Notes under the pieces: generated by a model
What the model was told of the DNA's origin: nothing
Database searches by the model: none
Seen by the model: only the letters and a program-made list of their open reading frames with translations
From: an uncultured Lachnospiraceae bacterium
GTDB lineage: Bacteria > Bacillota > Clostridia > Lachnospirales > Lachnospiraceae
DNA: 64,000 bases
Direction: 5' to 3'
NCBI GenBank assembly: GCA_910586705.1
Contig: CAJUJK010000010.1
Coordinates: 67,396 to 131,395, forward strand
Made by a program: the position numbers and the translations under genes
Shown: in pieces, positions 24,937 through 33,272 of the stretch
How the letters are laid out: every line of letters starts with the position of its first letter
How positions within the stretch are numbered: position 1 is the first letter of the stretch

Positions 24937-27117
24937 TTATAAATGTAAAACCCTTTCGGAAATCTCTTGAGTTCTTCCCTGATTCCAAAAGTTGGTTCCG
25001 ATGTAACCGCAAGTTCTCCGAGCTACATTCATTTTGCTCTGGTCACGGTTTCCACAAACCGGGCATTCCCATACAAGCTTTCCATCGTCTTCAACCACTT
25101 TTATCTCTCCATCAAAACCACAGACATGACAATAATCGCTGCGCGTATTCAACTCGGCATACATGATGTTGTCGTAAATATAACGAATGACAGAGAGAAC
25201 CGCAGGGATGTTATGGGACATATTAGGCACTTCCACATAGCTGATTGCTCCGCCAGGACTGAGTGCCTGGAATTCGGATTCAAAAGACAACTTTGTAAAA
25301 GCGTCTATAGGCTCAGTAACATGAACGTGGTAGCTGTTAGTAATATAATTCTTGTCTGTGACTCCCTCGATGATGCCGAAACGTTTCTGCAAGCACTTGG
25401 CAAACTTGTATGTAGTGCTTTCCAGTGGGGTACCATACAAAGAGAAGTCAATATCTGTTTCAGCTTTCCACTGTGCTGTATGCTCATTCAGCATCTCCAT
25501 CACATGGATAGCAAAGTTCTTACCGCCGGCTGTGTGAGACTCACCAGTCATACACTTCACACATTCATACAAACCGGCATAGCCAAGGCTAATGGTAGAA
25601 TATCCATGGTAGAGCAGCTCATCGATTGTCTCATTCTTATCCAATCTTGCCAATGCTCCATGCTGCCAAAGAATCGGAGCAATATTTGACGGGGTGCCTT
25701 TCAAACGGTTGTGCCGTGCCATAAGTGCTGGATAGCAGATATTATCGAGACGGTCTCTCAAAATATCATCAAAAAGGGCAAAGTCTTTATGAGAACTTAA
25801 CGCCACATCCGGAAGATTGATTGTCACCACACCCTGATTGAATCGTCCGTAGTATTTGTGACCGGCTTTCCAGTTGTTGCATTTTGAGTAGTTTTCTGTA
25901 GTTCTGTCCGGTGTAAGAAACGAACGACAGCCCATGCAGGTGTAAGTATCTCCGTTCTTCAGCTCCCGCTCAATTTTGTTAGAAATATAATCCGGCACCA
26001 TTCTCTTGGCCGTACACTGAGCCGCAAGCTCTGTAAGATAGAAGAATTCTGAATCTGGCTCCACATTGTTTTCATCCAGAGCATATATGAGTTTCGGAAA
26101 TGCTGGCGTGATCCAGGTACCGGTTTCATTCTTTACACCCTGAATACGTTGCTTCAGAACTTCTTCTATAATATTGGCGAGATCTTTCTGCTCCTGCTCA
26201 TTCTTAGCTTCGTTAATATCCATATACACCGTAATGAATGGAGCCTGCCCGTTTGTTGTCATCAACGTAACGACCTGATACTGGATGGTTTGAACCCCTT
26301 TGGTAATATCATCACGAACCAGTTTTTCGATGAAATCATTATACCGACGTATAGAATCTCCCCATTGTAAAAGATCAGAATACTTTTTTCTGAACCGTTC
26401 TCTGGTATCGTTCACAAAAGGTGCAAGGTGAGCCAGACTGATGGACTGCCCGCCATACTGAGAGCTTGCCACCTGAGCGATGATCTGCGTAGCGATGTTA
26501 CAAGCTGTGCTGAACGTGTGGGGCTTCTCGATAAGTGTACCGGATATCACAGTGCTGTTTTGAAGCATGTCCTCCAGATTTACGAGACAGCAGTTATGAG
26601 AGTGCTGAATGAAGTAATCGGCATCGTGAAAGTGAATGAGTCCGTCTTCATGAGCCTTTACGACATTTTCAGGAAGCAGGCGCCGCATAGTAATATCCTT
26701 GGAAATCTCTCCGGCAATATAATCCCTCTGTGTAGGAATGATTTCCGGATTTTTGTTGCTGTTCTCCTGCTTGACAGCTTCGTTCTGAAACTCCACAAGA
26801 GACATTACCTTTTTATCGGTATCCGATTCACGCTTCAGCTTATGGTCGTAGCGGTAGCGAATATAACGCTTTGCTACTTCGTAAGCTTTCATTTTCATCA
26901 ACTCAGTTTCAACAATCTCCTGAATCTCCTCAACCTCAACAGCCCTTTTAAACTTATTGAGCTGCTCGACAATCATCTGCGTAGTGATTTGGAGTCCAAC
27001 ATTGTTAAGCTGTTCCTCTGCACTGACCTCCGCATTTGCATTTGATATTGCGTTAAATATCTTTTCAGCATCGAACGCAACCTCTGTTCCGTCCCGTTTG
27101 ATGATTTTTGTAATCAA
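24937..27117 (-). CDS. nrdD: anaerobic ribonucleoside-triphosphate reductase NrdD
   Basis: 726 residues. An ATP-cone (IIKRDGTEVAFDAEKI) starts it. Active-site segments follow, including HNCCLVNLEDM and TCMGCRSFL. The zinc site is CHVCGF ... CPVCGN, and the glycyl-radical loop RTCGYIGTNFWNQGR is close to the end. It converts ribonucleotides to deoxyribonucleotides without oxygen and needs the activase NrdG encoded at 27387-27860. It shows that the phage replicates in a strict anaerobe and supplies its own dNTPs. Confidence 0.97.
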   Translation of the reverse strand: MITKIIKRDGTEVAFDAEKIFNAISNANAEVSAEEQLNNVGLQITTQMIVEQLNKFKRAVEVEEIQEIVETELMKMKAYEVAKRYIRYRYDHKLKRESDTDKKVMSLVEFQNEAVKQENSNKNPEIIPTQRDYIAGEISKDITMRRLLPENVVKAHEDGLIHFHDADYFIQHSHNCCLVNLEDMLQNSTVISGTLIEKPHTFSTACNIATQIIAQVASSQYGGQSISLAHLAPFVNDTRERFRKKYSDLLQWGDSIRRYNDFIEKLVRDDITKGVQTIQYQVVTLMTTNGQAPFITVYMDINEAKNEQEQKDLANIIEEVLKQRIQGVKNETGTWITPAFPKLIYALDENNVEPDSEFFYLTELAAQCTAKRMVPDYISNKIERELKNGDTYTCMGCRSFLTPDRTTENYSKCNNWKAGHKYYGRFNQGVVTINLPDVALSSHKDFALFDDILRDRLDNICYPALMARHNRLKGTPSNIAPILWQHGALARLDKNETIDELLYHGYSTISLGYAGLYECVKCMTGESHTAGGKNFAIHVMEMLNEHTAQWKAETDIDFSLYGTPLESTTYKFAKCLQKRFGIIEGVTDKNYITNSYHVHVTEPIDAFTKLSFESEFQALSPGGAISYVEVPNMSHNIPAVLSVIRYIYDNIMYAELNTRSDYCHVCGFDGEIKVVEDDGKLVWECPVCGNRDQSKMNVARRTCGYIGTNFWNQGRTQEISERVLHL

Positions 27118-27150
27118 TGTTATACGCCTCCGTTCTTATTTTTTAGAAAA

Positions 27151-27173
27151 AGAAAGAGCCCTTGTTAGGACTC
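27151..27173 (-). terminator. repeated-type terminator containing a stop codon
   Basis: On the - strand GAGTCC, loop TAACAA, GGGCTC, then TTTCTTTTT. The TAA of the 71-residue gene upstream lies in the loop. The NrdD start is about 35 bases further on. Confidence 0.8.
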
Positions 27174-27380
27174 CTCATTTGAAAACATTTGATTCACTTT
27201 ATCAGAAGCAAATCCTCCAAAATATGCACTTTTGATAGCACCCATACAATGCTTTTTATTTGACTCTTCAGCTTTCTTATCGCTAATACAGCCAAGAGAT
27301 TGCCGAATGTTACATAAATCAATCATTGCTAGATGATACTTCCAAATAGCATAGAATATAGGGTTTATTTGTTTCTTCAT
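27165..27380 (-). CDS. small unknown phage protein ending in a terminator
   Basis: 71 residues: MKKQINPIFYAIWKYHLAMI, then CISDKKAEESNKKHCMGAIKSAYFGG. The last codons (EES-stop) are the first arm of the terminator hairpin. The leader holds CTCCTT-CCATT-AAAGGAG-type pairing around the ribosome site (27392-27409). Family unknown. Confidence 0.6.
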   Translation of the reverse strand: MKKQINPIFYAIWKYHLAMIDLCNIRQSLGCISDKKAEESNKKHCMGAIKSAYFGGFASDKVNQMFSNEES

Positions 27381-27386
27381 AAAATA

Positions 27387-27860
27387 TCACTCTCCTTCCA
27401 TTAAAGGAGTTGTATTTAATGCGATAATTCTCTGGTTTGTACTTCCATAGAATTTACCAACACATCTTTGTGATTCTATGTATGGTCCGTCTACCAATGC
27501 GTCTACAAATCGTAGCACTTCCAAACCACAAATTTCCTCATAAATATAACCTGTGTAAAGCCAGATAGTTTTCTCCGGCATTTCAGCTTTGAGTCGCCTT
27601 GCCAGCCGGGTGACCTCAGCTCGATTAAGCGGATGTAGAGGATCTCCGCCACTGAATGTTAAACCAGAAATATAACTCGGTTTCAGCAAGTCAAAAAGCC
27701 TTGTTTCTGCATCCTCGTCGAACAAATATCCTGATGTTGGGTCGTGCGTATCAGGATTATGGCAGTTGTAGCAGTTATGTTCACATCCAGATACCCACAA
27801 AACTACTCTGCATCCGATACCGTCTGCAATACTGATTGGTGTGATTTTTTGGTAGTTCAT
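27387..27860 (-). CDS. nrdG: anaerobic ribonucleotide reductase activase NrdG
   Basis: 157 residues from the ATG at 27860 (MNYQKITPISIADG), preceded by AAAGGAGAAC. The radical-SAM cluster is C-x3-C-x2-C (GCEHNCYNCHNP), followed by GLTFSGGDPLHPLN and KTIWLYTGY. It installs the glycyl radical on NrdD. Its start overlaps the TGA of the small membrane gene upstream. A 71-residue gene separates it from nrdD. Confidence 0.95.
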   Translation of the reverse strand: MNYQKITPISIADGIGCRVVLWVSGCEHNCYNCHNPDTHDPTSGYLFDEDAETRLFDLLKPSYISGLTFSGGDPLHPLNRAEVTRLARRLKAEMPEKTIWLYTGYIYEEICGLEVLRFVDALVDGPYIESQRCVGKFYGSTNQRIIALNTTPLMEGE

Positions 27861-28015
27861 AAAATCCAGTTCTCCTTTGAAAATATCAGTCCGCCACCAG
27901 CCATCAACGTAAATAAAAAGAATGTTGCATCCCACTCGATGGGTACAGACAACGCCCCTAAACCTATCATAACAGCTCCGTAGAGCTTATTTTTCAATAA
28001 TTCTCGTTTAAACAT
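27857..28015 (-). CDS. small membrane protein before NrdG
   Basis: 52 residues: MFKRELLKNKLYGAVMIGLG, then WDATFFLFTLMAGGGLIF and KENWIL. There are two short hydrophobic segments. Its TGA overlaps the NrdG start (ATGA), so its translation may feed NrdG expression. Confidence 0.5.
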   Translation of the reverse strand: MFKRELLKNKLYGAVMIGLGALSVPIEWDATFFLFTLMAGGGLIFSKENWIL

Positions 28016-28040
28016 AACCTATCTCCTTAAATTTTGACAA

Positions 28041-28066
28041 AAGAAAGAGCCGTTGTTACGCGGCTC
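28041..28066 (-). terminator. repeated-type terminator hairpin
   Basis: On the - strand GAGCCG, loop CGTAACAA, CGGCTC, then TTTCTTTTG. It lies 12 bases past the TAA of the 70-residue gene. Confidence 0.8.
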
Positions 28067-28078
28067 TCAAGGTATTGC

Positions 28079-28291
28079 TTAGATTATCTCCTTAACATGT
28101 TCTTTTTCTTTGTTGGCTTTTTGGATACCGGCCTCAATGTCATCCATCTTTAACTGCATTCCGCTTTCTCTGAATTTGGAATATGCTTTGGCCGTTGCAC
28201 AGTGCTCAATACACTGACATACCCGGTTAATCAGCGCATAGACACAAATATAGACAATAAGAAACGCAATTACAATCTGTACAAATGTCAT
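28079..28291 (-). CDS. small single-pass membrane protein
   Basis: 70 residues: TFVQIVIAFLIVYICVYALI is a membrane helix, followed by a charged cytoplasmic helix (DDIEAGIQKANKEKEHVKEII). Function unknown. Its start overlaps the stop of the next upstream 32-residue gene. Confidence 0.6.
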   Translation of the reverse strand: MTFVQIVIAFLIVYICVYALINRVCQCIEHCATAKAYSKFRESGMQLKMDDIEAGIQKANKEKEHVKEII

Positions 28292-28386
28292 TTTTGTTTT
28301 CCTCCTCGATCTCTAAAAATAATACTTAACAGCAACCCAATTACAAACCACAAAACTGGATTATCAATCATTTCAAGTATCTTCAT
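28288..28386 (-). CDS. very small membrane peptide
   Basis: 32 residues: MKILEMIDNPVLWFVIGLLL, then SIIFRDRGGKQK. It overlaps both neighbours, which is typical of real genes in this compact operon. The ribosome site is GGAGTGAC. Confidence 0.4.
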   Translation of the reverse strand: MKILEMIDNPVLWFVIGLLLSIIFRDRGGKQK

Positions 28387-28666
28387 GTTTTGTCACTCCT
28401 TCCGCAAACTCAATATTTACTTCTACAACATATTTATTATGTTGCTCATCATAATTTAGAGACTGGGTAACAGAGAATAAATCTTGACCCAGCCATTGTA
28501 ACTGTCCATTCATCGGATTGATGGCATCTCTAATCCACAAAAATTCTTCCGGATGTTCTATACAGTATTGCATTGTAAATCCACATCGGTTCAATGCCTT
28601 CTCGATTTGCTCGTCATATTGAGATGCTATTTCTCTACTAATTTGTTCAATTATTCCTGACATCAT
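28373..28666 (-). CDS. unknown phage protein
   Basis: 97 residues: GIIEQISREIASQYDEQIEKAL, then CIEHPEEFLWIRDAINPMNG and LNYDEQHNKYVVEVNIEF. It overlaps the DUF5662 gene by four bases. Family not recognised. Confidence 0.6.
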   Translation of the reverse strand: MMSGIIEQISREIASQYDEQIEKALNRCGFTMQYCIEHPEEFLWIRDAINPMNGQLQWLGQDLFSVTQSLNYDEQHNKYVVEVNIEFAEGVTKHEDT

Positions 28667-29193
28667 TTCTCTGTTCCTCCCGTAGAGATTTCAGAGAGCT
28701 TGACTCTCATCTTGTCAAGAATATCCTCCACCGTTTTTCTGGTAGCATCGCTCAGTTTTATATAAGCCTTATGCTCATCGTACCAATCGAAGATTTCAAA
28801 CAGCTTTCCTTTTGACCAGCTAAATGCCCACCAATCACAAATCATTTCAAGAATATAATTGTAGGGCATATCCAGAGCAATCTCGCCCTCTTTCGGGTCA
28901 TCGTTGATGAGAACCCAGTGCTGCCAGTGATGAGGATTACGATGCAGGTGTAAAAGCCAAGCCCGTCTGTAGTTCTCCATCACCTTATAAGACCTGTTTC
29001 CTCCATAGAAATATGCGTCATAAGCTTCATATTCGTCTTTCTCATTCTTAGAAGCATCATGCGCAAATTCTGTCTGCCATCCAGCACCGTCTTCATTTAC
29101 TAAAAGCTCTGGGAGATTCTCACGAATCCACTCGAAGCCTTTGTAAACATTAGCGCGATGCTGCTGTAAATATAAATCATACTGTGCGCTCAA
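28663..29193 (-). CDS. DUF5662 family protein
   Basis: 176 residues. The hallmarks are FAHDASKNEKDEYEAYDAYF, HLHRNPHHWQHWVL and MICDWWAFSWSKG. The conserved His and Asp residues suggest a metal-dependent HD-like helical fold. DUF5662 genes are common in phages of Firmicutes; the reaction is unknown. Confidence 0.85.
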   Translation of the reverse strand: MSAQYDLYLQQHRANVYKGFEWIRENLPELLVNEDGAGWQTEFAHDASKNEKDEYEAYDAYFYGGNRSYKVMENYRRAWLLHLHRNPHHWQHWVLINDDPKEGEIALDMPYNYILEMICDWWAFSWSKGKLFEIFDWYDEHKAYIKLSDATRKTVEDILDKMRVKLSEISTGGTEK

Positions 29194-29498
29194 ATTTTAT
29201 CACCTCGATTCTTTTTTAAGAAGTATTCTTGCATTTTTGTTGGCTGATAACCACCTTGTTGGTAGTCTCTTTTATTACATTCACTGAAACAAAACCCAAT
29301 AGACATTTCTGGATTATTCAGCATTACTTCTCCAATAGCCTCGTCCGAGACTTCTCCAAAATATAAATCTTTTTCTTCGTCAATTTCGGTTATTTCACCA
29401 ATTTGAAAAGTACCAAAAAGTTTTATCGGTTTTCCAAGAATCTCTTTTGGATTAACTAATCCATTCGTTAATGACGATAATTTTCCTTCAATTCTCAA
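29190..29498 (-). CDS. unknown phage protein
   Basis: 102 residues: LVNPKEILGKPIKLFGTFQI, then EDLYFGEVSDEAIGEVML-like and MSIGFCFSECNKRDY. The internal coordinates overlap the DUF5662 start by four bases. No family recognised. Confidence 0.55.
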   Translation of the reverse strand: MRIEGKLSSLTNGLVNPKEILGKPIKLFGTFQIGEITEIDEEKDLYFGEVSDEAIGEVMLNNPEMSIGFCFSECNKRDYQQGGYQPTKMQEYFLKKNRGDKI

Positions 29499-29516
29499 TC
29501 AACTTTCCTCCGTAAA

Positions 29517-29741
29517 TTAAGCAAAGCCTTTGGGTGTCGGTTTTTGCTCCTGATAATCCGGGCAGGAAAACGAAATATCCACATGTTCATGCTCCATCAT
29601 AGTATCCCATCCGTAATCATCATTCGGTCCATCACCATATGTAGTATTTTTCAATTTCTCCATAGCCTGTTTGGGATGTCCATAATATTTGCACACTCGC
29701 TTGTACATACATTTATCACAATCTGTTAATAATTTAAGCAT
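29517..29741 (-). CDS. small Cys-containing phage protein
   Basis: 74 residues starting LLTDCDKCMYKRVCKYYGHP, then DDYGWDTMMEHEHVDISFSC. The C-x2-C-x5-C ... C pattern suggests a zinc knuckle. Function unknown. It starts right after the TAG of the next gene upstream. Confidence 0.6.
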   Translation of the reverse strand: MLKLLTDCDKCMYKRVCKYYGHPKQAMEKLKNTTYGDGPNDDYGWDTMMEHEHVDISFSCPDYQEQKPTPKGFA

Positions 29742-29743
29742 TG

Positions 29744-29998
29744 CTATTCTCCTTTCACGCGACGAAGTTCGTCACTTGTCATTTCCTTTTCCAAACGCTT
29801 AATTGCTCTGTCGAGAGATGATATAAGCCCGCTTCTATAAGAGCGCGACCCACATCGAATACTTCCTCTGTCATATCGAAGATTAAACCAATCCTTCTCT
29901 CGAACTGTAAGCGGTCGTTCGGCTTGTATTTCGATGCAGCGTTTTAAATCTTTCATCTGCATTTCTAACTGCTTATTATCAAAATCTCGCCAGTTCAT
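29744..29998 (-). CDS. small helical phage protein
   Basis: 84 residues: MNWRDFDNKQLEMQMKDLKR, later RPLTVREKDWFNLRYDRGS. It is rich in charged helices. It ends in TAG. Function unknown. Confidence 0.6.
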   Translation of the reverse strand: MNWRDFDNKQLEMQMKDLKRCIEIQAERPLTVREKDWFNLRYDRGSIRCGSRSYRSGLISSLDRAIKRLEKEMTSDELRRVKGE

Positions 29999-30012
29999 TA
30001 TTCTCCACCTAT

Positions 30013-30220
30013 CTACACTGAATATTTTTTTGGAAGTTTACTTTTGCAATCTTCCAAAGTCATATCTTTGGTAATATACATATTGTGCCATCCATTATGA
30101 GGAAAAAAACCAATTCAACTTAACCACGCAATCATCGGCATTAGCGATATTGATAGATTTTTTTAGTTCATCGATTGTTGGTGTTCTATCGTTGCATAGA
30201 TATTCTTTAACTATTTTCAT
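30013..30220 (-). pseudogene. small phage gene with homopolymer frameshift
   Basis: The first frame reads MKIVKEYLCNDRTPTIDELK to KLNWFF and then stops. One frame over it continues PHNGWHNMYITKDMTLEDCK to KKYSV and ends in TAG at 30013. The junction is a run of seven T on the coding strand (+ strand A run at about 30103-30109); six would restore about 68 codons. Either a broken gene or a sequencing slip. Confidence 0.65.
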
Positions 30221-30981
30221 TCGGTCGGTTCCTCCACATTACACGTAATAATCTCACTGTACGGAAGCTGCTCGATCCAATGGCAAAACTCCCGCCATTC
30301 ATCCAGCTTGTGATTCTTACGGTAAATATAAATACCAGACAGAACTTCATAGTTCAGCATCACCGTCCGTTTCTGGTTGTAAGAGCTGGGAAGAAGCTGA
30401 ATCATCTGCCACCAGTATCGTTTATCCTGCCGCTTCAGGAACTGCTCTCTGGCGCTGTTAAGAGCGACAATAGTGGCCATCAATGCGCCCATGTAATCAT
30501 ACATAAAGTCGCTGACTTTCTCATCCATCAAATCTCCATCAGTGTTACCTCTCGGAGCCGCACCCCAACAAGACAGATGCTCGCAACTGAAATCCTCCAG
30601 CGTAAACTCCTTTGCATGAATTTTGTGCATTGTGGAGCAGGAGTTGGCAACCGTACCGATTTTGTACGTATCAAACTCCTTCCACCAATACAATGGAGCC
30701 GTAATATCTACATATACGGCAATCATCCGGCGGAATTTTCCGTGAACTGAACCGGCTTTTGCCAGCTTCATCATCAGTTCATGATCTGCCTTGCCGAGCT
30801 GCCATGAATGGTCATATGCATGGGTACAAGGTATCTCTACTGCGCAATGTTCGCAGCCGATTCCATCTTCACCACCTTTGCAGATACCGCTGTCAGACTT
30901 ATTCCAACTATTCATCGGGTTTCGCATACCACGGATAACATGTTCCCATCCCATTACCTCAAAATTTTCAATTTTAATCAT
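30217..30981 (-). CDS. ThyX-like protein (divergent flavin-dependent thymidylate synthase)
   Basis: 254 residues: MIKIENFEVMGWEHVIRGMR, KAGSVHGKFRRMIAVYVDI, APLYWWKEFDTYKIGTVANS and LLPSSYNQKRTVMLNYEVL. The order of a His/Arg-rich middle and the LP-x(n)-T-x2-LNYE segment resembles ThyX, but the classical RHR-x7-S motif is not clear. The nucleotide gene context supports a thymidylate role. This call is mainly by resemblance. Confidence 0.5.
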   Translation of the reverse strand: MIKIENFEVMGWEHVIRGMRNPMNSWNKSDSGICKGGEDGIGCEHCAVEIPCTHAYDHSWQLGKADHELMMKLAKAGSVHGKFRRMIAVYVDITAPLYWWKEFDTYKIGTVANSCSTMHKIHAKEFTLEDFSCEHLSCWGAAPRGNTDGDLMDEKVSDFMYDYMGALMATIVALNSAREQFLKRQDKRYWWQMIQLLPSSYNQKRTVMLNYEVLSGIYIYRKNHKLDEWREFCHWIEQLPYSEIITCNVEEPTE

Positions 30982-31438
30982 CGCTCTCGTTCCTCCCTAA
31001 AACCTCTATTTTAAATCTCAATTCACGGCCATCCATATCGCTGACTTTAAGTCCGTCCAACATATCGTTTAAGGATTTAATAGAATCCTCGTCAATAATT
31101 ATAGTTTCGGTTTTGTAGCGTTCAAACGTGCCGAGTTTCCTGCGAAGAATATTACACAACTCGATTCCGTAATTGTCAAAATAATGAATTGCTTTTCTGT
31201 CATCATAAGGACCAAATGCTTCCTCATAAGTGATTGGTCTACGAATGTTACATTTAAGTTCCCACGCCAAGTGACAAATATGATCGGCCGTTTTAAGCGT
31301 AGGACAAACAATAACTCCGTCGGTTTCGGAAGCTTCTTTTATAAGTCTTGTTGTTTTTCCGTTTCCTCTACCGCCAAATATAAAATGAGGTCTATTGTCT
31401 ATCGGTTCTTGCTGAAACCGGCATCTCCAAACATCCAT
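30974..31438 (-). CDS. small P-loop NTPase
   Basis: 154 residues. Walker A is FIFGGRGNGKTTRLI and Walker B is TETIIIDED, in a short ATPase without further domains. It overlaps the ThyX-like gene by eight bases. It may be a nucleotide kinase-like or helicase-loader-like protein; the sequence does not decide. Confidence 0.65.
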   Translation of the reverse strand: MDVWRCRFQQEPIDNRPHFIFGGRGNGKTTRLIKEASETDGVIVCPTLKTADHICHLAWELKCNIRRPITYEEAFGPYDDRKAIHYFDNYGIELCNILRRKLGTFERYKTETIIIDEDSIKSLNDMLDGLKVSDMDGRELRFKIEVLGRNESDD

Positions 31439-31440
31439 TC

Positions 31441-31629
31441 CTAAATTCTCCTTTCCTCACACGTTTCACAGTGACAATCAGTTGAGGGAGTCCCTTTGGA
31501 ATATAATCCGCAGTAGACTCCCTCATCCGTATCAGGTATCCATTCTTTTCGCTCTTTGCACTTGTACTCACCCCATGTTTTACAAAATATAGCATTGGAG
31601 CAAGTTGTGCAGTTCTTTATATCAGGCAT
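31441..31629 (-). CDS. Cys-rich small phage protein
   Basis: 62 residues with eight Cys: CTTCSNAIFCKTWGEYKC, YCGLYS and CHCETCEERRI. Two zinc-binding knuckles are likely. It ends in TAG just before the P-loop gene. Function unknown. Confidence 0.6.
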   Translation of the reverse strand: MPDIKNCTTCSNAIFCKTWGEYKCKERKEWIPDTDEGVYCGLYSKGTPSTDCHCETCEERRI

Positions 31630-31641
31630 TTTACACCCCTT

Positions 31642-32436
31642 TCAATCTAACCATCGGTTATCCAGATAATAGAAGCCGTATACACATACACCGATAAAGA
31701 TAATCCATAGCACCCAAAATATAATTGTTCCGCCGTTGGATTCCAGCAACTCTACTGTTTCGTCAATCGTTTTATTTTCATAAAAGGGTGTGTTGTCCGA
31801 AATAGTATTATTCTTTAACTCTGTGAATATTGTTCCGGTGTATTGTGTTGCTACGCCGTAATAGCAAAATCTAACTTTTACTCGTTCACCAGATTCCCAA
31901 CTCCAAACCTTATCGCCTTCAATAGTGGTTATGTGTTGATCTGTAGGAATTCGTATTTTTTCATAAGGGAAAGAAATATCAAGAAAACTTATTTCTGAAG
32001 AATGTTGTGACCCTCTGTTTTCTACTTCCCATTCATACCAGACTTTTAGTTTTCTATGCTTGTTTCCTTCATCATCTTCTTCAGTCACATACTCTTCATG
32101 CCGCTCATAGCGTTCTTCTACTTTTTCTACATACATATATTCTCCGCCTATTTCCGGGTAGGTAACGGTGTCTACGGCTTTTAAATCACCGTAGACAAAC
32201 GCATTACCGACATTGGTTCGCATACCATAGGCAAAAATATCAGAACTTTGAATCTTTACAGCCTTGTTATAGATTTCGTTTTTATCCATCTGGTACTCCG
32301 AAATCTTTCCAGAAATCAAAACACCGATCAGGAGCATTACGGCTATAATAGATACACTTGCGAGAATTTCACGCTTCGTTATCTCAAAATCCCCGAAGTC
32401 GAACCCTCTTTTTCTATGCCCGTGATAGTAACCCAT
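31642..32436 (-). CDS. membrane protein paired with LemA
   Basis: 264 residues: one membrane helix near the start (ILASVSIIAVMLLIGVLIS), a long extracellular beta-rich domain, and a second helix near the end (IIFWVLWIIFIGVCVYGFYYL). The topology is that of TMEM43-like proteins, but I do not claim the family. It follows the LemA gene by three bases, so the two may form an envelope complex. Confidence 0.6.
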   Translation of the reverse strand: MGYYHGHRKRGFDFGDFEITKREILASVSIIAVMLLIGVLISGKISEYQMDKNEIYNKAVKIQSSDIFAYGMRTNVGNAFVYGDLKAVDTVTYPEIGGEYMYVEKVEERYERHEEYVTEEDDEGNKHRKLKVWYEWEVENRGSQHSSEISFLDISFPYEKIRIPTDQHITTIEGDKVWSWESGERVKVRFCYYGVATQYTGTIFTELKNNTISDNTPFYENKTIDETVELLESNGGTIIFWVLWIIFIGVCVYGFYYLDNRWLD

Positions 32437-32439
32437 ACG

Positions 32440-32997
32440 TCAATCCTCCCCGAATAGATTTTGTGGAGCATCAACCGGGGCTTCGTAATCCAGATACTGA
32501 TAGCTCTGCCTCTCATACCCAAGCATATTCAGAAATATCCTTGTCGGGAATTTTTTCACATAACGGTTGTACGCTTTTACCTGCTTGTTATAGTTGCTCC
32601 TGTACTCAGCGATAAGATTTTCAGTCATAGCCAGTTCATTCATAAGTTCTCTATAGTTCTCATCAGCTTTTAATTCCGGATATGCCTCAGAAACAGCAGC
32701 AATAGCAGTAGTAGCGTTTTCAATATCCCCGGCAGAGCCACGCCCCTCGACAATAGCCGCCAACGTTTCAGCTTCATGCTTATCGTATTGCTTAACGCAA
32801 TCTGCCAAATTGTAAATCAGATCCACCCGTCGCTTTTCCTGAACCTTAATATCCGATTCAGCGGTGTTCACCTGCTCTTCAAGAGCGAAAGCTTGGTTCT
32901 GAGAGCTTTGCACTCCAAACACACACAATAAAATAACAGCCACAACTCCGGCTGCTACGATCAACATTACTTTCCAGTTTTCTTTAATAGTTTTCAT
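32440..32997 (-). CDS. LemA family protein
   Basis: 185 residues: an N-terminal membrane anchor (VMLIVAAGVVAVILLCVFGV), then long helices with RRVDLIYNLADCVKQYDKHE, AYNRYVKKFPTRIFLNMLGY and the Tyr/Pro-rich end. It matches LemA in length and motif order (Y-N-x-x-V-x-x-FP-x3-ff). LemA proteins are envelope proteins of unclear role and unusual in a prophage early operon. Confidence 0.85.
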   Translation of the reverse strand: MKTIKENWKVMLIVAAGVVAVILLCVFGVQSSQNQAFALEEQVNTAESDIKVQEKRRVDLIYNLADCVKQYDKHEAETLAAIVEGRGSAGDIENATTAIAAVSEAYPELKADENYRELMNELAMTENLIAEYRSNYNKQVKAYNRYVKKFPTRIFLNMLGYERQSYQYLDYEAPVDAPQNLFGED

Positions 32998-33272
32998 ACT
33001 TGTTTCTCCTTTTCATTTAATTTGTAAACCATTTCTCTCAGATAAGAACTGATCGCAATCGGATACAAATCAGATTTCATGTCTAAAAACTCGTCCATCA
33101 TGAAGATGGTACTGATTCTTTTCCGCCCTTTCCCGAAGATTACTGTCATACAGTCCCTATACGAGTGTTCTTGCGGTTTTAAATTGAAATTCACCTCGTC
33201 TAAGTGTTCATCCAAAGCAACTTTACATGCCGAATCCATTATCAGTTTCTTTACAGAATCGCTATCATTCAT
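32994..33272 (-). CDS. unknown phage protein
   Basis: 92 residues: SVKKLIMDSACKVALDEHLD, FGKGRKRISTIFMMDEFLD and ISSYLREMVYKL. It overlaps both neighbours by four bases. No family recognised. Confidence 0.55.
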   Translation of the reverse strand: MNDSDSVKKLIMDSACKVALDEHLDEVNFNLKPQEHSYRDCMTVIFGKGRKRISTIFMMDEFLDMKSDLYPIAISSYLREMVYKLNEKEKQV

